Assembly (NCBI GenBank): GCA_018136815.1 | Contig: CM030931.1 | Location: 7,588,488-7,629,811, forward strand | Length of the DNA: 41,324 bases | Direction: 5' to 3' | Origin: Isochrysis galbana | Lineage: Eukaryota; Haptophyta; Isochrysidales; Isochrysidaceae | Part shown: positions 29,920-40,005 of the stretch, piece by piece | How positions within the stretch are numbered: position 1 is the first letter of the stretch | Layout of the letters: every line of letters starts with the position of its first letter | Program-made: the position numbers and the translations under genes | Notes under the pieces: model-generated | The model's input: the letters and a program-made list of their open reading frames with translations, nothing else | Databases searched by the model: none | Told to the model about the DNA's origin: nothing

Positions 29920-32428
29920 ATGTCCGTCTCTGCATCCCTCGCCTCACGTGCCTCGCTCCTCTCCGCCGCCCTCGGCCTCGGCCTCGGTGTCGGCCTCTCC
30001 TACCTCTATGCTCGGCTGAAAAAGTCAAAGAAGTCGCGCTTCTCCAACCCGAACTGGGGGCTGATACGAGTGCGCGGGATCGAGCTCGCGAAGCAGGAGT
30101 CGGAGGAAGCAGCAAAACAGGCCGCTCAGGCCGCCGCTCAGGCCGCCGCTGCGCGAGCCGCCGCCAAGGCGGCGGGAGAGAGCACACCCTCTAACTCGAT
30201 TCCGATCTCGGAGCTGCCCGATTCCATCATGAAGAAGCACCCAAAGGGGTGCGGGATGGACCTCGTCAAGATCGATGCGCCTGTGAGCTAGCGCCACTGC
30301 TAAGCGAGAATGCCTGCGCGCTGAGTGCTCGCGATGCCGCGTTTGTGAGCCTCCAGACGCGACGAGCTAAGTGAGCCTCGCGACGCAGTGCGACATCTTG
30401 CAGCTGGCCCAATGTAAGCTGGCGGCGCGTGCGGTGTCCATATCAATCGTTCCGCCTCCACCCCTTCAGGTGACGTCAGTCGGAATGTTTCCCGTCTCGA
30501 ATCTGCGCGATTTCTACGAGTCCAAGGGGCGAGAGAACGTCCTAGGTTCAGGCATGATTCATGACTACAACCAAAAGCTCGCGGGCGATGCTCTCATCTA
30601 CGGCGACATTGTGCGAAGCCGCCGCCCTGGTGCACGCAATTTCGACGCATGGCTCACAACTCATCGGCCTTTATGCATGGAGGCTCTGTGACGTATAGCC
30701 ATTGCAAATATCTGAGAACTCAATCTGAGTGGTGCCGCCTCCCCGCGCCAGGTGCGAAAGCCTGGTATGGTTCCCTTCTCTCGGGCGTACCTGCGCGCCG
30801 GTCCGCGTAAAACACTGTACTTCAACCCCCAAGAGGTGAAGGCCGCCATCGTAACGTGTGGCGGTCTCTGCCCCGGTCTTAATAACATCATCAAGGACGT
30901 CACACTCTCGTTGCTCAACTTGTACGGAGCTTCCGCCGTCTATGGCATCGTCGGCGGCTACCGCGGGTTCGATGGCGAGCCAGTTCTTCTCACACGTGAA
31001 CGGGTGTCGGAAGCCCACCTCAGCGGTGGGACCATCCTAGGTTCCTCTCGTGGCGGCTTTGATCTAGAAAAGATTTTTGCCTTCTTGAAGAAATACGGTA
31101 TCTCGCAGGTGATGGATTAGGCCTCGGCTTCAGTGATGCAAGAGGCTATGCGGTGGCCACTTTTCGGTGCACCTCCTCACCATGCAGGGAAGATTACTGC
31201 ATCCATCTTACCATCTCTACCGCCCTCCGCGCTCCTCACAGCTCTACGTGTGCGGAGGCGACGGGACTCATCGTGCTGCAAACAAGATTGGCCTAGAGGC
31301 CCTTGCGCGCAAGCTTAATATTGCTGTCGCCGGTATTCCCAAGACGATTGATAATGACCTTGACCTGATAGATCGCTCCTTCGGCTTCAACTCTGCCGTG
31401 GGCGCCGCCCAGGTGAGTACGGCAATCCCGCCTGCTTGCGCACTCAAAAACCCGCATGCGCTTTACCCTCGTCGCTCACCATCGCTTCAGGATGCGATCA
31501 TTTCCGCCAAGACGGAAGCTAAATGCAACTTGCCGAATGGGATCGGCATTGTCAAGCTCATGGGCCGTCACGCAGGCTTTGTTGCCGCACATGCCACGCT
31601 TGCGTCAGGCATGGTAGATCTGTGCTTGGTGCCCGAGGTGCCCGTGGTTCTCCGAGGAACGTGAGTCCAACCTAGCCGATCCCATACCCGCCAACGCCAG
31701 TGGCGGGCGGGTTGGATGGATGCGATTGGCAAGCCCCAGCCACCTCACGACTATCTGGCCTCACACAGCCTACAAAGCCTTGCCCATCGGATGTGCAGGT
31801 ATGGATGCCTACCGCATCTCGAGCGTGTACTGAAGGAGAAGGGACACGCCGTCGTCGTTGTGGCAGAAGGCGCGGGCGAGGAGCTCATTGGCGCCGAGGT
31901 CGGCACAGACGCTGGTGGCAACAAGAAGCTGCCCGAGATTGGGCCGTTCTTCAAGCAGGCAGTCTCTGATTACTTCGCTGAGAAGGGCACTGAGGTGACG
32001 ATTAAGTACATTGACCCCAGGTCCGGCATCAGCCACATCCTCAGAGTCCAACCACACCCCATTGGCCGCCTGCGACTTCCCAGCAGTTGATGGTCCATGC
32101 ACGTTCTCATGACCGCCCCCGTGTGACTGCGCATAGCTACATGATCCGCTCCGTCCCCGCCAACTCGTCGGACGCCATCTTTTGCACACTCCTTGCCCAA
32201 AACGCTGTTCATGGCGCCATGGCGGGGTACACGTGCTTCACCACCGGCCTCGTGTGCAATCGCACCGTCTACATCCCCATCCCGGCCATCGTAGAGAATT
32301 CACCTCGCATGATGGATCGCAGCGGGCGCACCTGGGAGCGCATCGTCACGGTCACCGGCCAGCCAAACGCTCCGTGCGACAAACCCGCCGTGTCGGAAAA
32401 TGCTATCCAACCCGCCACCATTTTCTGA
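29920..32428 (+). CDS. PFK: 6-phosphofructokinase, plant-type ATP-dependent, seven exons
   Basis: Proposed exons are 29920-30282, 30470-30610, 30752-31108, 31242-31412, 31491-31660, 31799-32020 and 32137-32428, total 1716 nt, 571 aa. Donors are GTGAGC, GTGCGA, GTGATG, GTGAGT, GTGAGT and GTCCGG (the last unusual); all acceptors end in AG and every phase joins. Family signatures in order: RAGPRKTLYFNPQEV and AAIVTCGGLCPGLNN (residues 199-213), GGYRGF, LYVCGGDGTHRAANK (GGDGT 292-296), GIPKTIDND (318-326), LMGRHAGF, VVVVAEGAG, YIDPSYMIRSVPANSSD and AVHGAMAGYT. GGDGT combined with PKTIDND is the plant-type ATP-PFK combination; PPi enzymes have GGDD. The enzyme phosphorylates fructose 6-phosphate in glycolysis. 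Residues 11-30 are hydrophobic and followed by a basic stretch, suggesting a signal anchor or organelle leader; residues 50-100 are Ala-rich. Confidence 0.9.
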
Positions 32429-32968
32429 ATTGTCATGAACAACGCCGGCGCGAGAACGGGCGCCCCTCTAGAAGCTGCCTACAGACGCCGGCGAGGAGCT
32501 CATACTTTGCGGGGTTGCGTCACAGGCGTTCCCTGCACCTTGGGACTAGGGCAATGCGCAACGTTGAGAACGGGCTTCTGCAATGTTTCAGCACGTGGAA
32601 TGTGTTGTGTGCCGGCTTCGGCACGCCCGTCGTAGGCACGCACACTTGGTCTCACTCAATCACCTCTCATGGATGAGCGCCTTGCCGCCGGCTTACAGCG
32701 TCACAACACAAGCTTAGGACGGGCACTACCCTCACTTCTCTCTCGAGCCATTGTCAAACTGCCAATCTAATCGGCTTGAGTGCAGACCATGAAGATGCGA
32801 TGCTGTATATGGCGCGGCAGTCGGGCGTCACGAATTCGTGCTTCCCTGGGCGACGTGCTTGTACTCTCTAAACACGAGAAGTGGATTGAGAATCTCGCCG
32901 CCTTCTAGGGCCGCATGCGATTCTTCGGACCCTGCACAATCATCGCTACTGGTACTTTTCTATTGTTT
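32429..32968. other. 3' flank of PFK, nothing recognised
   Basis: No coding or repeat signal is recognised. Confidence 0.5.
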
Positions 32969-32969
32969 C

Positions 32970-33320
32970 GTGTTGGGAGTGAGGGATGTTGATCGATTCT
33001 TACTGCCGAAAAATCTACTTAGGTCTTGTTGCGTTGGGGGGAGCGCGCGAACACCCTCCATGACTCACGACACGCTCTATTCTTAGAACGTGTCTCCCCT
33101 CCCGGCGCCCCGCCCTTCCCTCTCTTCCCTCTCTCCACGCCCGCATGCAGCCGAGATCCCTCCCTTGCGCTTTCCCTTGTAACCCCGGTCTTCCCCTTGT
33201 TTCCTTGGCCAGCGGGGTCGGGGGTCTTCCCGCGCCCCGCCCCCTCCCCGACCCGCCAGTGCCCCGTTCCCTTCGTCCATATCTTCTATCCTTTCCCTGT
33301 TCCTATTGTTTTTCCGCCCC
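32970..33320 (+). mobile_element. Candidate 5' LTR of the Ty3/gypsy element
   Basis: TGTTGGGAGTGAGGGATGTT at 32970-32989 resembles TGTTGGGAGTGGGGGAGCGT at about 35219, directly after a G-rich tract near the end of the pol remnant. TGTTGGGAGTG is a typical LTR start. Only about 26 bases are comparable because the right copy is cut short, so this is a tentative call. Confidence 0.35.
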
Positions 33321-35211
33321 CGGCTAGACCTAGTTCTCGAGCGGCTAGAGTGGGCCGGCCTGACCTGCAAGACGTCCAAGTGTGTCTTCTTTGCCACCTC
33401 TACGGAGTACCTCGGTCACGTTGTCTCGAGGGAAGGTCTCAAGATGGACCCGAAGAAGGTCGCAGCTGTCGCCGACATCGACCCGTCGTCCATCAACTCC
33501 TTGGAAGCGGTTCGATCTTTCCTCGGCCTTTGCTCCTACTATCATCGATTCATTCGCCAATTCGCCGCTAAGGCTGCTCCTCTCACCGCTCTCACGCGGA
33601 AGGGCTGCGACGTGGCAAGGGAGTCCCAGTCCGAGGAGTGTCGCCGAGCTATCCAAGAGCTCAAGACAGCGATCACTTCGGAGCCCGTCTTGACTCCACC
33701 CAGGGATGATCGTCCCTTCATCGTCAAGACCGATGGGGCTAGCAAGTTGGGTATCGCCGGCATCCTCTCGCAGCTAGGAGACGATAACCGTGAACGAGTC
33801 GTTGGGTACTACGCTCGCAGTCTCACCTCGGCCGAACGCCATTGGACGGTGACCGAGATTGAACTCTTGGCTGCCCTGGAATCAATCCGAAATTGGCGAC
33901 CCTACCTTTGGGGGCGTCGGTTCAAGTTAGTCGTCGACCACTCCGCGCTGCGATGGCTGATGGCTGCATACCATGAAGGATCAAGTAGCCGGTGGGCCAG
34001 CCTCTCGGCTGACTCGGTGGGCTCTCAAATTGGCTGAGTACCGGTTCGATGTCGAACATAAACCAGGAGCTGTTCATCAGGATGCTGACGGGCTGTCCCG
34101 GCTAGCATCCCTGGAGCCGGAACACGAAGACGAACCACTCGCCGGCCCAGCGCCGCTAGCGGTACGTGAGCCTGTCTCAGAGTCTCTAGCCGAGCATGAA
34201 CGGTCCCATCCGGTGGCTGCCATCACGCGCTCCGTAGCTACGGCGCGAGGGCTTCAAGCCTTGGACCGATCTCGTCGTCGAGCCTCCGATTCCGGGCCCG
34301 CCATCCAGTCCAGTTATTTGGCTCCGGGTACGCCGACTTCCGAAGAGATGAAAGCGGCCCTGGCGGAAGATCCGTTCGTAGAGCCACTCCTAGGCTCAGG
34401 AGAGACGGTCAATCACGAGCCATCAGGCCGAGGGTCGCCTCCGCCGGCCGCCGCCTCAGGCCCCATTGCCGAAGATGATTCGTGTTCCAGTTCTGTCGCT
34501 CCCGCTCCCGCTCCCGCTGAGCAATCCAAGATGTTTCGCCGTTTCGTCGTTCACGATGGGCTCGTCTACTATCGCACCGTTCCTGACTCCACCGACCCGG
34601 ACTCGCTAGTGCTCTATGTTCCGCCCTCCTTGCGGTCTCGCTACCTTTTCGCCTACCACGATCGCTCCGGTCACCTTGGAGTTTCTCGTATGTCTGGTCT
34701 TCTTCGTACTCGGGTCTACTGGCCTGGCATGTCTTCCGACGTTGCATCCTACGTCCGGGAATGCCACGAGTGCACCCTCGCCAAGCCGCTACCTAGGGCT
34801 CTAGCGTCGCCCTCCGGTCTCTCCGTGGGTACCTACCCCTTTGATGTGGTCTACTGCGACGTGCTCTCGCTGGCTCCCACTCACAACTTCGTGCCTGGAG
34901 TCTCGGGTTACGACAAGCTGGTCGTCTTCATCGACTCGCTCACTCGATGGATTGAGGCTGAACTAGGAGCGCCTCGCCGCCCCACAGCCCTTCTTTCGCC
35001 GTTCGTTCCCCCGTCCAGACACCCAAATGGGGTTGCCCGACCCAGTCCAGAATTTCATTCACCCGACTCCCGGTGGGGAGGAGGGCCAAAGCGCCGCGCT
35101 AGCCGCCGGTGCTGCTCGCGACGGAGTGGCTCAGAGCCCTCCGGTAGCGCTCGATTCGACAAAGAGGGATGTGAGAAAAAGACGAAGAAGATGAAAACTC
35201 AGCCCGCGTAG
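33320..35211 (+). pseudogene. Ty3/gypsy retrotransposon pol remnant (RT end, RNase H, integrase start)
   Basis: Two frames, 33306-34037 and 33973-35211, join with a frameshift near 33970. The first reads LDLVLERLEWAGLTCKTSKC, then TEYLGHVVSREGLKM and RSFLGLCSYYHRFI: the end of reverse transcriptase after the missing catalytic box. It continues into RNase H (FIVKTDGASKLGIAGILSQL, TVTEIELLAALESI, VVDHSALRWLM). The second continues SRLTRWALKLAEYRFDVEHK and DADGLSRL, then an H2C2 integrase zinc finger (HDRSGHLGVSRM ... CHECTLAKP) and the start of the catalytic core (FDVVYCDVLSL, VVFIDSLTRWIEAE). After about 34975 the expected core stops and an unrelated basic tail begins, so most of the integrase is deleted. 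Gag, protease and the reverse transcriptase active site are absent: a dead element. Confidence 0.9.
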
Positions 35212-35245
35212 CTGGGGGTGTTGGGAGTGGGGGAGCGTGATTAGC

Positions 35246-36200
35246 TTTGTAATAATAATATTAGCTTTGTAATTGTAATAATAATAACCAAAAAGAAAAC
35301 AAATAGCCTGGCCCTCTTTTGACGGAACGCGACTTGAGAGTCGTTGTCAGCACGTTGCGCATGGCACCGCGCCCACGGCCGCGACCTCGAGGCATGTCGG
35401 GAGATCGGAGGTGGCTGGGCCGCAATGAGTCGGGCGTCGGGGGGGGGGGTCAAAAATCGGAAACGACGGCCAATACAAAAATAGAACGTAAGTATAACCT
35501 CGCATATAAGTATCTAGTAGTGCATTAGATTACTCGAAAACGACATTACTGATGTTATAGGAGGTCTGAGAGAGTGATTACTCGGGTCAAAGGGTCACCA
35601 TATGCCGCAATACTTGCATTTCTTGGTAATCAGAAGTAATCTCAGTATTGAGTATTGTAGATGAGCCTTGCGCTAGCTAGCCTCGTCTCCATTCTCCGAC
35701 GCCACGCGTCACGATCCTCCGACCTTCAGTCTACCTCATCGCTCGTAGCGCTCGATGGCCGACACCCTCAGACCCGACTCTTACTATGATCTGTCAGACA
35801 TCTTCCCGCCAACAACAATCAACGACCCCTCTACGACCGCGTCAGCTGCCGGCTCGATCGAACGGCCCTCTGCCTATGAGCCTATAGTCATCGCGTGTTC
35901 GACAATGTGTTGCACCTTCACCTTCTGAATCCGCCTAGCTAGAGTATGGAGATACTTTGGATACTGGATTCGACACCCCCCGACCCACGCGAGTCATTTA
36001 TAGGGTGATCAAGCCCACAACAAACAAGCACGAAAGGACGCGACGAACAGAGACGAAGACGAGCAGACCGAACAGCACGTCAAGCAATCAAGCTCTAAAA
36101 AAATGAGAAGATTCGGGGCTAACACCTACCTACTACTGTCTACTGTCTAGATGTCTAGATATCTTTCACCTTTCTGCCGACACCGCCCGCTACATCTTAC
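35246..36200. other. Gene-poor spacer
   Basis: Starts with TAATAATAATATTAG-type AT-rich sequence. Contains the third copy of the approximately 45-bp word (35293-35337). No gene was recognised. Confidence 0.5.
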
Positions 36201-36350
36201 ATCCTTTCGCACCCCCCCCTCCCCTCCCCCCCCTTTCCTTATTCTTTGGTTTCTTTCCGGGGTCCGGCCCAGGGCCCAGGTGCACTACCTTGGGCTTGGT
36301 TCAGAGTGTGGGGTCCGGACAGGCCTTTTGGCTTTTGATTGGGCCAATCA
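36200..36350 (+). repeat. Dispersed repeat family 3, forward copy
   Basis: C-run, then GGGGTCCGGCCCAGGGCCCA, GGTGCACTACCTTGGGCTTG and ACAGGCCTTTTGGCTTTTG. Compare 21640-21850 and the reverse copies at 11690-11800 and 13041-13130. Confidence 0.45.
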
Positions 36351-37042
36351 GCTCATAACATTGTTCTCACAAACAAGCGTCCCCGTTTGGAGCATGTTAA
36401 GTAAGAGTAAGAGAACACAAACCAAGCAAGAGAGTGTCCTAAGTCCTAAGATCAGCCTCCTATCACAAGCTCAGACACGGCACACCACATTTCAGGTCAA
36501 CAATAAGCACGAGCGCCACTCTTGCAACCACAAGTATTAGCGTAACCACCAATGGAGCGAAATCAGACATGGAAGAACATAGCACAAGCCGCCACGACGA
36601 AGAGCAAGAGCAAGAAGACAGAAGACCCGGCTACGTTGTGCCGAGCGGCGCAAGATAAGTCTACAAGTGTCAGACGTAGAACCGCGGCGCGAGGTGCCGA
36701 GAGTCATGAGCGTGGACATGTGCGAGAACTTGCCGCTAGCAAGGGCGCATGCAAGTATGAGTGGACACCCCTATATTTATTTAGATTTAGAAGGAGGCCT
36801 TACCGAGCTCGAGTATGGAGCGCCGCCAGCCCTTGTCCCTTGTGCGATGAGTGAGACCTACTTGTTCTTGTGAGCTGAACCCGCCGCCATATGTCGAAGA
36901 TGGCAAGGGTACAATGCGGCATGGGTCCTGGAGGATGGAATGCACGCAAGATGACGCAGCGGGTGCGTCAAAGGGCGGAGAGTGGGGGGCCAACCGCGGC
37001 CCCGAGTTAGAGAGAACATCATGGGTTGCGCATGCCGTTGTC
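36351..37042. other. Spacer 3' of the methyltransferase gene
   Basis: No convincing gene. A short plus-strand frame near 36667-36873 has an ATG but no recognisable features. Confidence 0.4.
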
Positions 37043-38185
37043 CTAGATCCCAAACTCCTCGATAGATGCGAAATCGAGCACGTCATTGCGGTCGAGGTTT
37101 CGGCCAATCCGCCAGGACATCACGTGGCCCTCGAGCAGGGCCTTGGACTCGAACGCCCAGCCGCGCTCGGATGCCACATCTTGGATGTCCCTATGAACCT
37201 GTAGCGCGGTGGACAAGTCATATGAAGGTTTCAGCACAGGATGCCGACCATTGCCACAAGGCCCATGGCACACTGGAGGCCAGCTCCTCACCTGCTTCAG
37301 ATAGTCGAGCACATAAGGTTCCCCTGAAAGGAACGCGTCGGCTTGCGCCTTCTTCACGGGATCATTGAGAAACATTAGCTTGTACTTGGGGTCAATGTCC
37401 ACGACGAGCACATACTTGCGTGCGATACGGGCGGCGTTTCGCAGTACCGCTAGCCTCGCCGCCTTGGGCATCTCATGCATGGCAAACATGATGGTCACTA
37501 CGTCATATGAGAAAGGCTCTCCTGCCGGGGATCGATGCAGCAGGAAGCTAGGATCCCTAGCCCGCAATGGCAGGGCAGGTGGCATGGGCGGTGCAAAGGG
37601 AAACAAGCGGTAATGGGATATTGAGAGCTCACCAAAAGTCTCAGCGTTGCCCACGCGAAACGTGGTGCCGGGGTTGTAGAACCTCGCCGCGTCAATCATC
37701 TCCTCAGAGGCATCGACGCCGATGGCGTTGGGCGCAGTGCTGATGCCGACACCGCAGCATAGGTCGAGCACGGTACCTACACCTTCCACCTGCTTGTGCA
37801 CCTCCTTGCGCACATTCCGGCCGGCGTAGCTGGTCTTATCGATGATAAACGTCGCGAGAGGTGCGATAAATGCGTGGAGGCGTCCGAGCAGCCCAGTGTT
37901 TCCAAAGTTGTGGATTTTGGCCTCCTTCCAGTAGTAATCGGAGGTGCGCTGTTGGTTTGTGGGCACTTCAGTGGTTCGGGCGCTTTTGCCGTCGATCACC
38001 ACGGTCACCCTCTTCGCCGGCTGTCTCGGCTGACGGCTCTGGCTCAGCCGGCTGGAGGCAGGCGAGATCGCCTCACGCGGGGAGGAGCCAAAGGGCCGCT
38101 GTGGGCTCAGGCTGTGTGCGATGAGGGGAGCGCCGAGGAGGAGGGCGAGGAGGAAGGTGCGCCGGCTCGGCCCTCGTGGATCCAT
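37043..38185 (-). CDS. Class I SAM-dependent methyltransferase with signal peptide, three exons
   Basis: Exons on the minus strand are 38185-37633, 37521-37292 and 37198-37043 (939 nt, 312 aa). Donors are GTGAGC and GTGAGG; acceptors GGCAG and CTACAG. Both introns (111 and 93 nt) are multiples of three and free of stops. ATG 38185 starts MDPRGPSRRTFLLALLLGAP, a secretory signal, followed by a Ser/Pro/Arg-rich stretch: a plastid or secretory leader. The domain has HNFGNTGLLGRLHAF, motif I VLDLCCGVG (residues 139-147), GVDASEEMIDAAR, GNAETFGEPFSYDVVTIMFA and a motif III-like YVLVVDIDPKYK. This is a Methyltransf_11/25-type fold; substrate unknown (lipid, quinone or small molecule possible). A broken relative lies at 18700-18866. 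Confidence 0.85.
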   Translation of the reverse strand: MDPRGPSRRTFLLALLLGAPLIAHSLSPQRPFGSSPREAISPASSRLSQSRQPRQPAKRVTVVIDGKSARTTEVPTNQQRTSDYYWKEAKIHNFGNTGLLGRLHAFIAPLATFIIDKTSYAGRNVRKEVHKQVEGVGTVLDLCCGVGISTAPNAIGVDASEEMIDAARFYNPGTTFRVGNAETFGELSISHYRLFPFAPPMPPALPLRARDPSFLLHRSPAGEPFSYDVVTIMFAMHEMPKAARLAVLRNAARIARKYVLVVDIDPKYKLMFLNDPVKKAQADAFLSGEPYVLDYLKQVRSWPPVCHGPCGNGRHPVLKPSYDLSTALQVHRDIQDVASERGWAFESKALLEGHVMSWRIGRNLDRNDVLDFASIEEFGI

Positions 38186-39496
38186 CTCTCTCGCTCGCTT
38201 GGTGCGTGTGGCAGACCTTGCCCTTGTCTCTCTCGCTCTCCCTCTCTCCCTCCCTCTGTCTCTCTCCCTCTCTCTCTCTCTCTCTCTCCCTCTCTCTCTC
38301 TCTGGGAAGTTCTCTCCGTCTCTCTCTCTCTCTCTCCAGGTAGAGAAGGGAGGAAGCGGTTCGCTTGGGTTGAGAGGGGCCTTCTCTCTTCTTCCGCTCT
38401 CTTCCCTCCTCTCCCCCTCTCCTCCCTCTGGTTCTGTGAGACCCCGAGTCACGCTCCTCGTAGCGTGAGAAACCGGCGAGTGCGAGGTGAGTCTACGCAC
38501 AGTCCGTCCACGGGATCGGTGGGGAGCATGGAGACAACACGGCTCTCATCTCTCCCCCGCCCTCATCCCTTTCCCCCTCTCGGAAAGTTCCGTCGCCCTC
38601 GTTGCAGACACAGAAGAAAGTGGCGCCCCTCCCTCTCTCTCCCTCTCTCCCTCTCTCTCCCTCCCCCCTTTCCCCTTCCCCCCGCCCCCCCTCTCACGCT
38701 CGGAACGGCCCCCCCCTTCCCTTCCCATCGGCGTGTCCGCGCGGGGGGGGGGGGGGCGGGGCGGGGGCGGGGGCGGGCGTTTGGGGCTCCTCGTGTGCCT
38801 GCCTTCCCACTCTCCTTCCCCCCTTCCCCCCACCCCCACCCACCCCACCCCAGCACTCGGGGGCAACGGGGCAACGCTTGATTGTGAGGGCCGTTACACT
38901 GAGAAAGGAAAGGGGAGGAGGACTTCTCTTCCCTCCCCCTCTCTCCCCCCATCCCTCTCTCACTTCCTCTCGCTATTCATATCACCCACAGACTCTGCCC
39001 GACTCGTTCGTGGGCTTCTTCGCCCTCGGCTCCTTCTTTTTTTTACTCGCCCTCTCCGCCCCCCCCCCCCGCCCCTTCGTGGGAGGGGGATGCGCCCGCC
39101 ATTGCGCCGCGGATGCAATCACTGAAGAGTCCGATCGACTCTGCTGTCGGATCTCTGGCACACACCGCGTCTTTGGCATCGGACCACAGCCATCGCACGA
39201 AAGCTCACTATGGGAAAGAGAGCGCTGGGCCCTCGCGCGTTGTCTCGCACTCAGGGCCGTGGGCCGTTGGCCGTTGGATCCGTGTGTGACCGCATGACCG
39301 CGAGCCGGCGATGGCCGTGCTTGGTTGGTTGGGCCGGCCTTACGGTGGTTCAAACGGTTTCACTCTTAGCCCAGTCACGCGTCACCCGTCGCACTCGCGC
39401 CCTTTTCGCCCTTTTCCTTTTTATTTTTATTTTACCCACTCTTCACTCTTTTTAGGGCAATCAAACAAGGGCTTTTTAACTACTAGTACGGGTTGT
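38186..39496. other. Upstream region of the methyltransferase gene; microsatellite and C/G-runs
   Basis: CT-rich tracts at 38220-38340 and 38630-38700 and long G/C-runs (38742-38780, 39060-39075). Open frames on both strands are compositional. The region may hold the promoter, but no defined element is visible. Confidence 0.55.
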
Positions 39497-39529
39497 AAGA
39501 GGGTGCAACTTGAGGTTCCCTTTTTTTTA
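39497..39529 (+). repeat. Short repeat ending in a T-run, copy 2
   Basis: AGAGGGTGCAACTTGAGGTT, then CCC and a T-run, one base different from 16053-16085. Confidence 0.5.
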
Positions 39530-39601
39530 CCCCCCCCCCATTGCCATTTTCTACACCTTGTACAATTCTACCCCTAAGCTTCATTCACCACCCCCAAAAA
39601 T

Positions 39602-39956
39602 GTGTCCCTAGATGTAAACGCTTATGTATGGTGTATGGGTCCAATTGTTGCAGACGGTTCGCTGCTTGTCACGGGACGAGGGGGTCGGCCGCGCGGGTTG
39701 ATTTCAAATAATAAAGGAGTCGTCTTCGAAGATCATCTTCATGTTTATCATCGTGATATTATCTACGGTATTTTTCTAGGCGGGAAGCATTGCGTAAAGC
39801 ATTACTTTGGATGTCGTCAGACTGACCGTCAGAGGTTTTACCCGAACCCCTACAAAGTCTTTCCGCATCTTGAGATGCTCGCTAACAACTTTGAACTCAT
39901 TGAAAAAGAGTGTCTTGGCAGTGAGTACGAGTACACAACTTATGACTGGCCAGAAT
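39602..39956 (+). CDS. Unidentified ORF, lower GC, cut by a family 1 head
   Basis: From about 39602 the frame reads VWCMGPIVADGSLLVTGRGG, then GLISNNKGVVFEDHLHVYHR, DIIYGIFLGGKHCVKHYFG and FPHLEMLANNFELIEKECLG. It is coding-like, rich in aromatic residues, and uses many A/T-ending codons (TTC AAA TAA-type composition), unlike its GC-rich neighbours. An in-frame ATG is available at about 39629. At 39957 it runs into the family 1 head, where the frame continues only by chance to 40129. I do not recognise the protein. A transferred or viral-like origin is possible, as is a piece of another mobile element. Confidence 0.45.
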
Positions 39957-40005
39957 CAACTAAGTTTATACTTGGTTCGCCCATGGGGGGGCACGAGCCC
40001 CCGCT
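39957..40005 (+). mobile_element. Family 1 head fragment J
   Basis: CAACTAAGTTTATACTTGGT, then TCGCCCATG and the GGGGGGG-CACGAG-CCCCC hairpin, identical in layout to the head of element G. Family similarity stops at about 40005, and coding sequence of the opposing gene follows. Confidence 0.7.

Noticed and set aside
29340..30194. 284-codon frame upstream of and overlapping the PFK exon 1
   Set aside because: Most of it is translated (CT)n microsatellite, and it covers the PFK exon in the wrong frame.
37796..38881. 361-codon plus-strand frame opposite the methyltransferase
   Set aside because: It is antisense to the signal-peptide exon and then crosses CT and C/G-runs; purely compositional.
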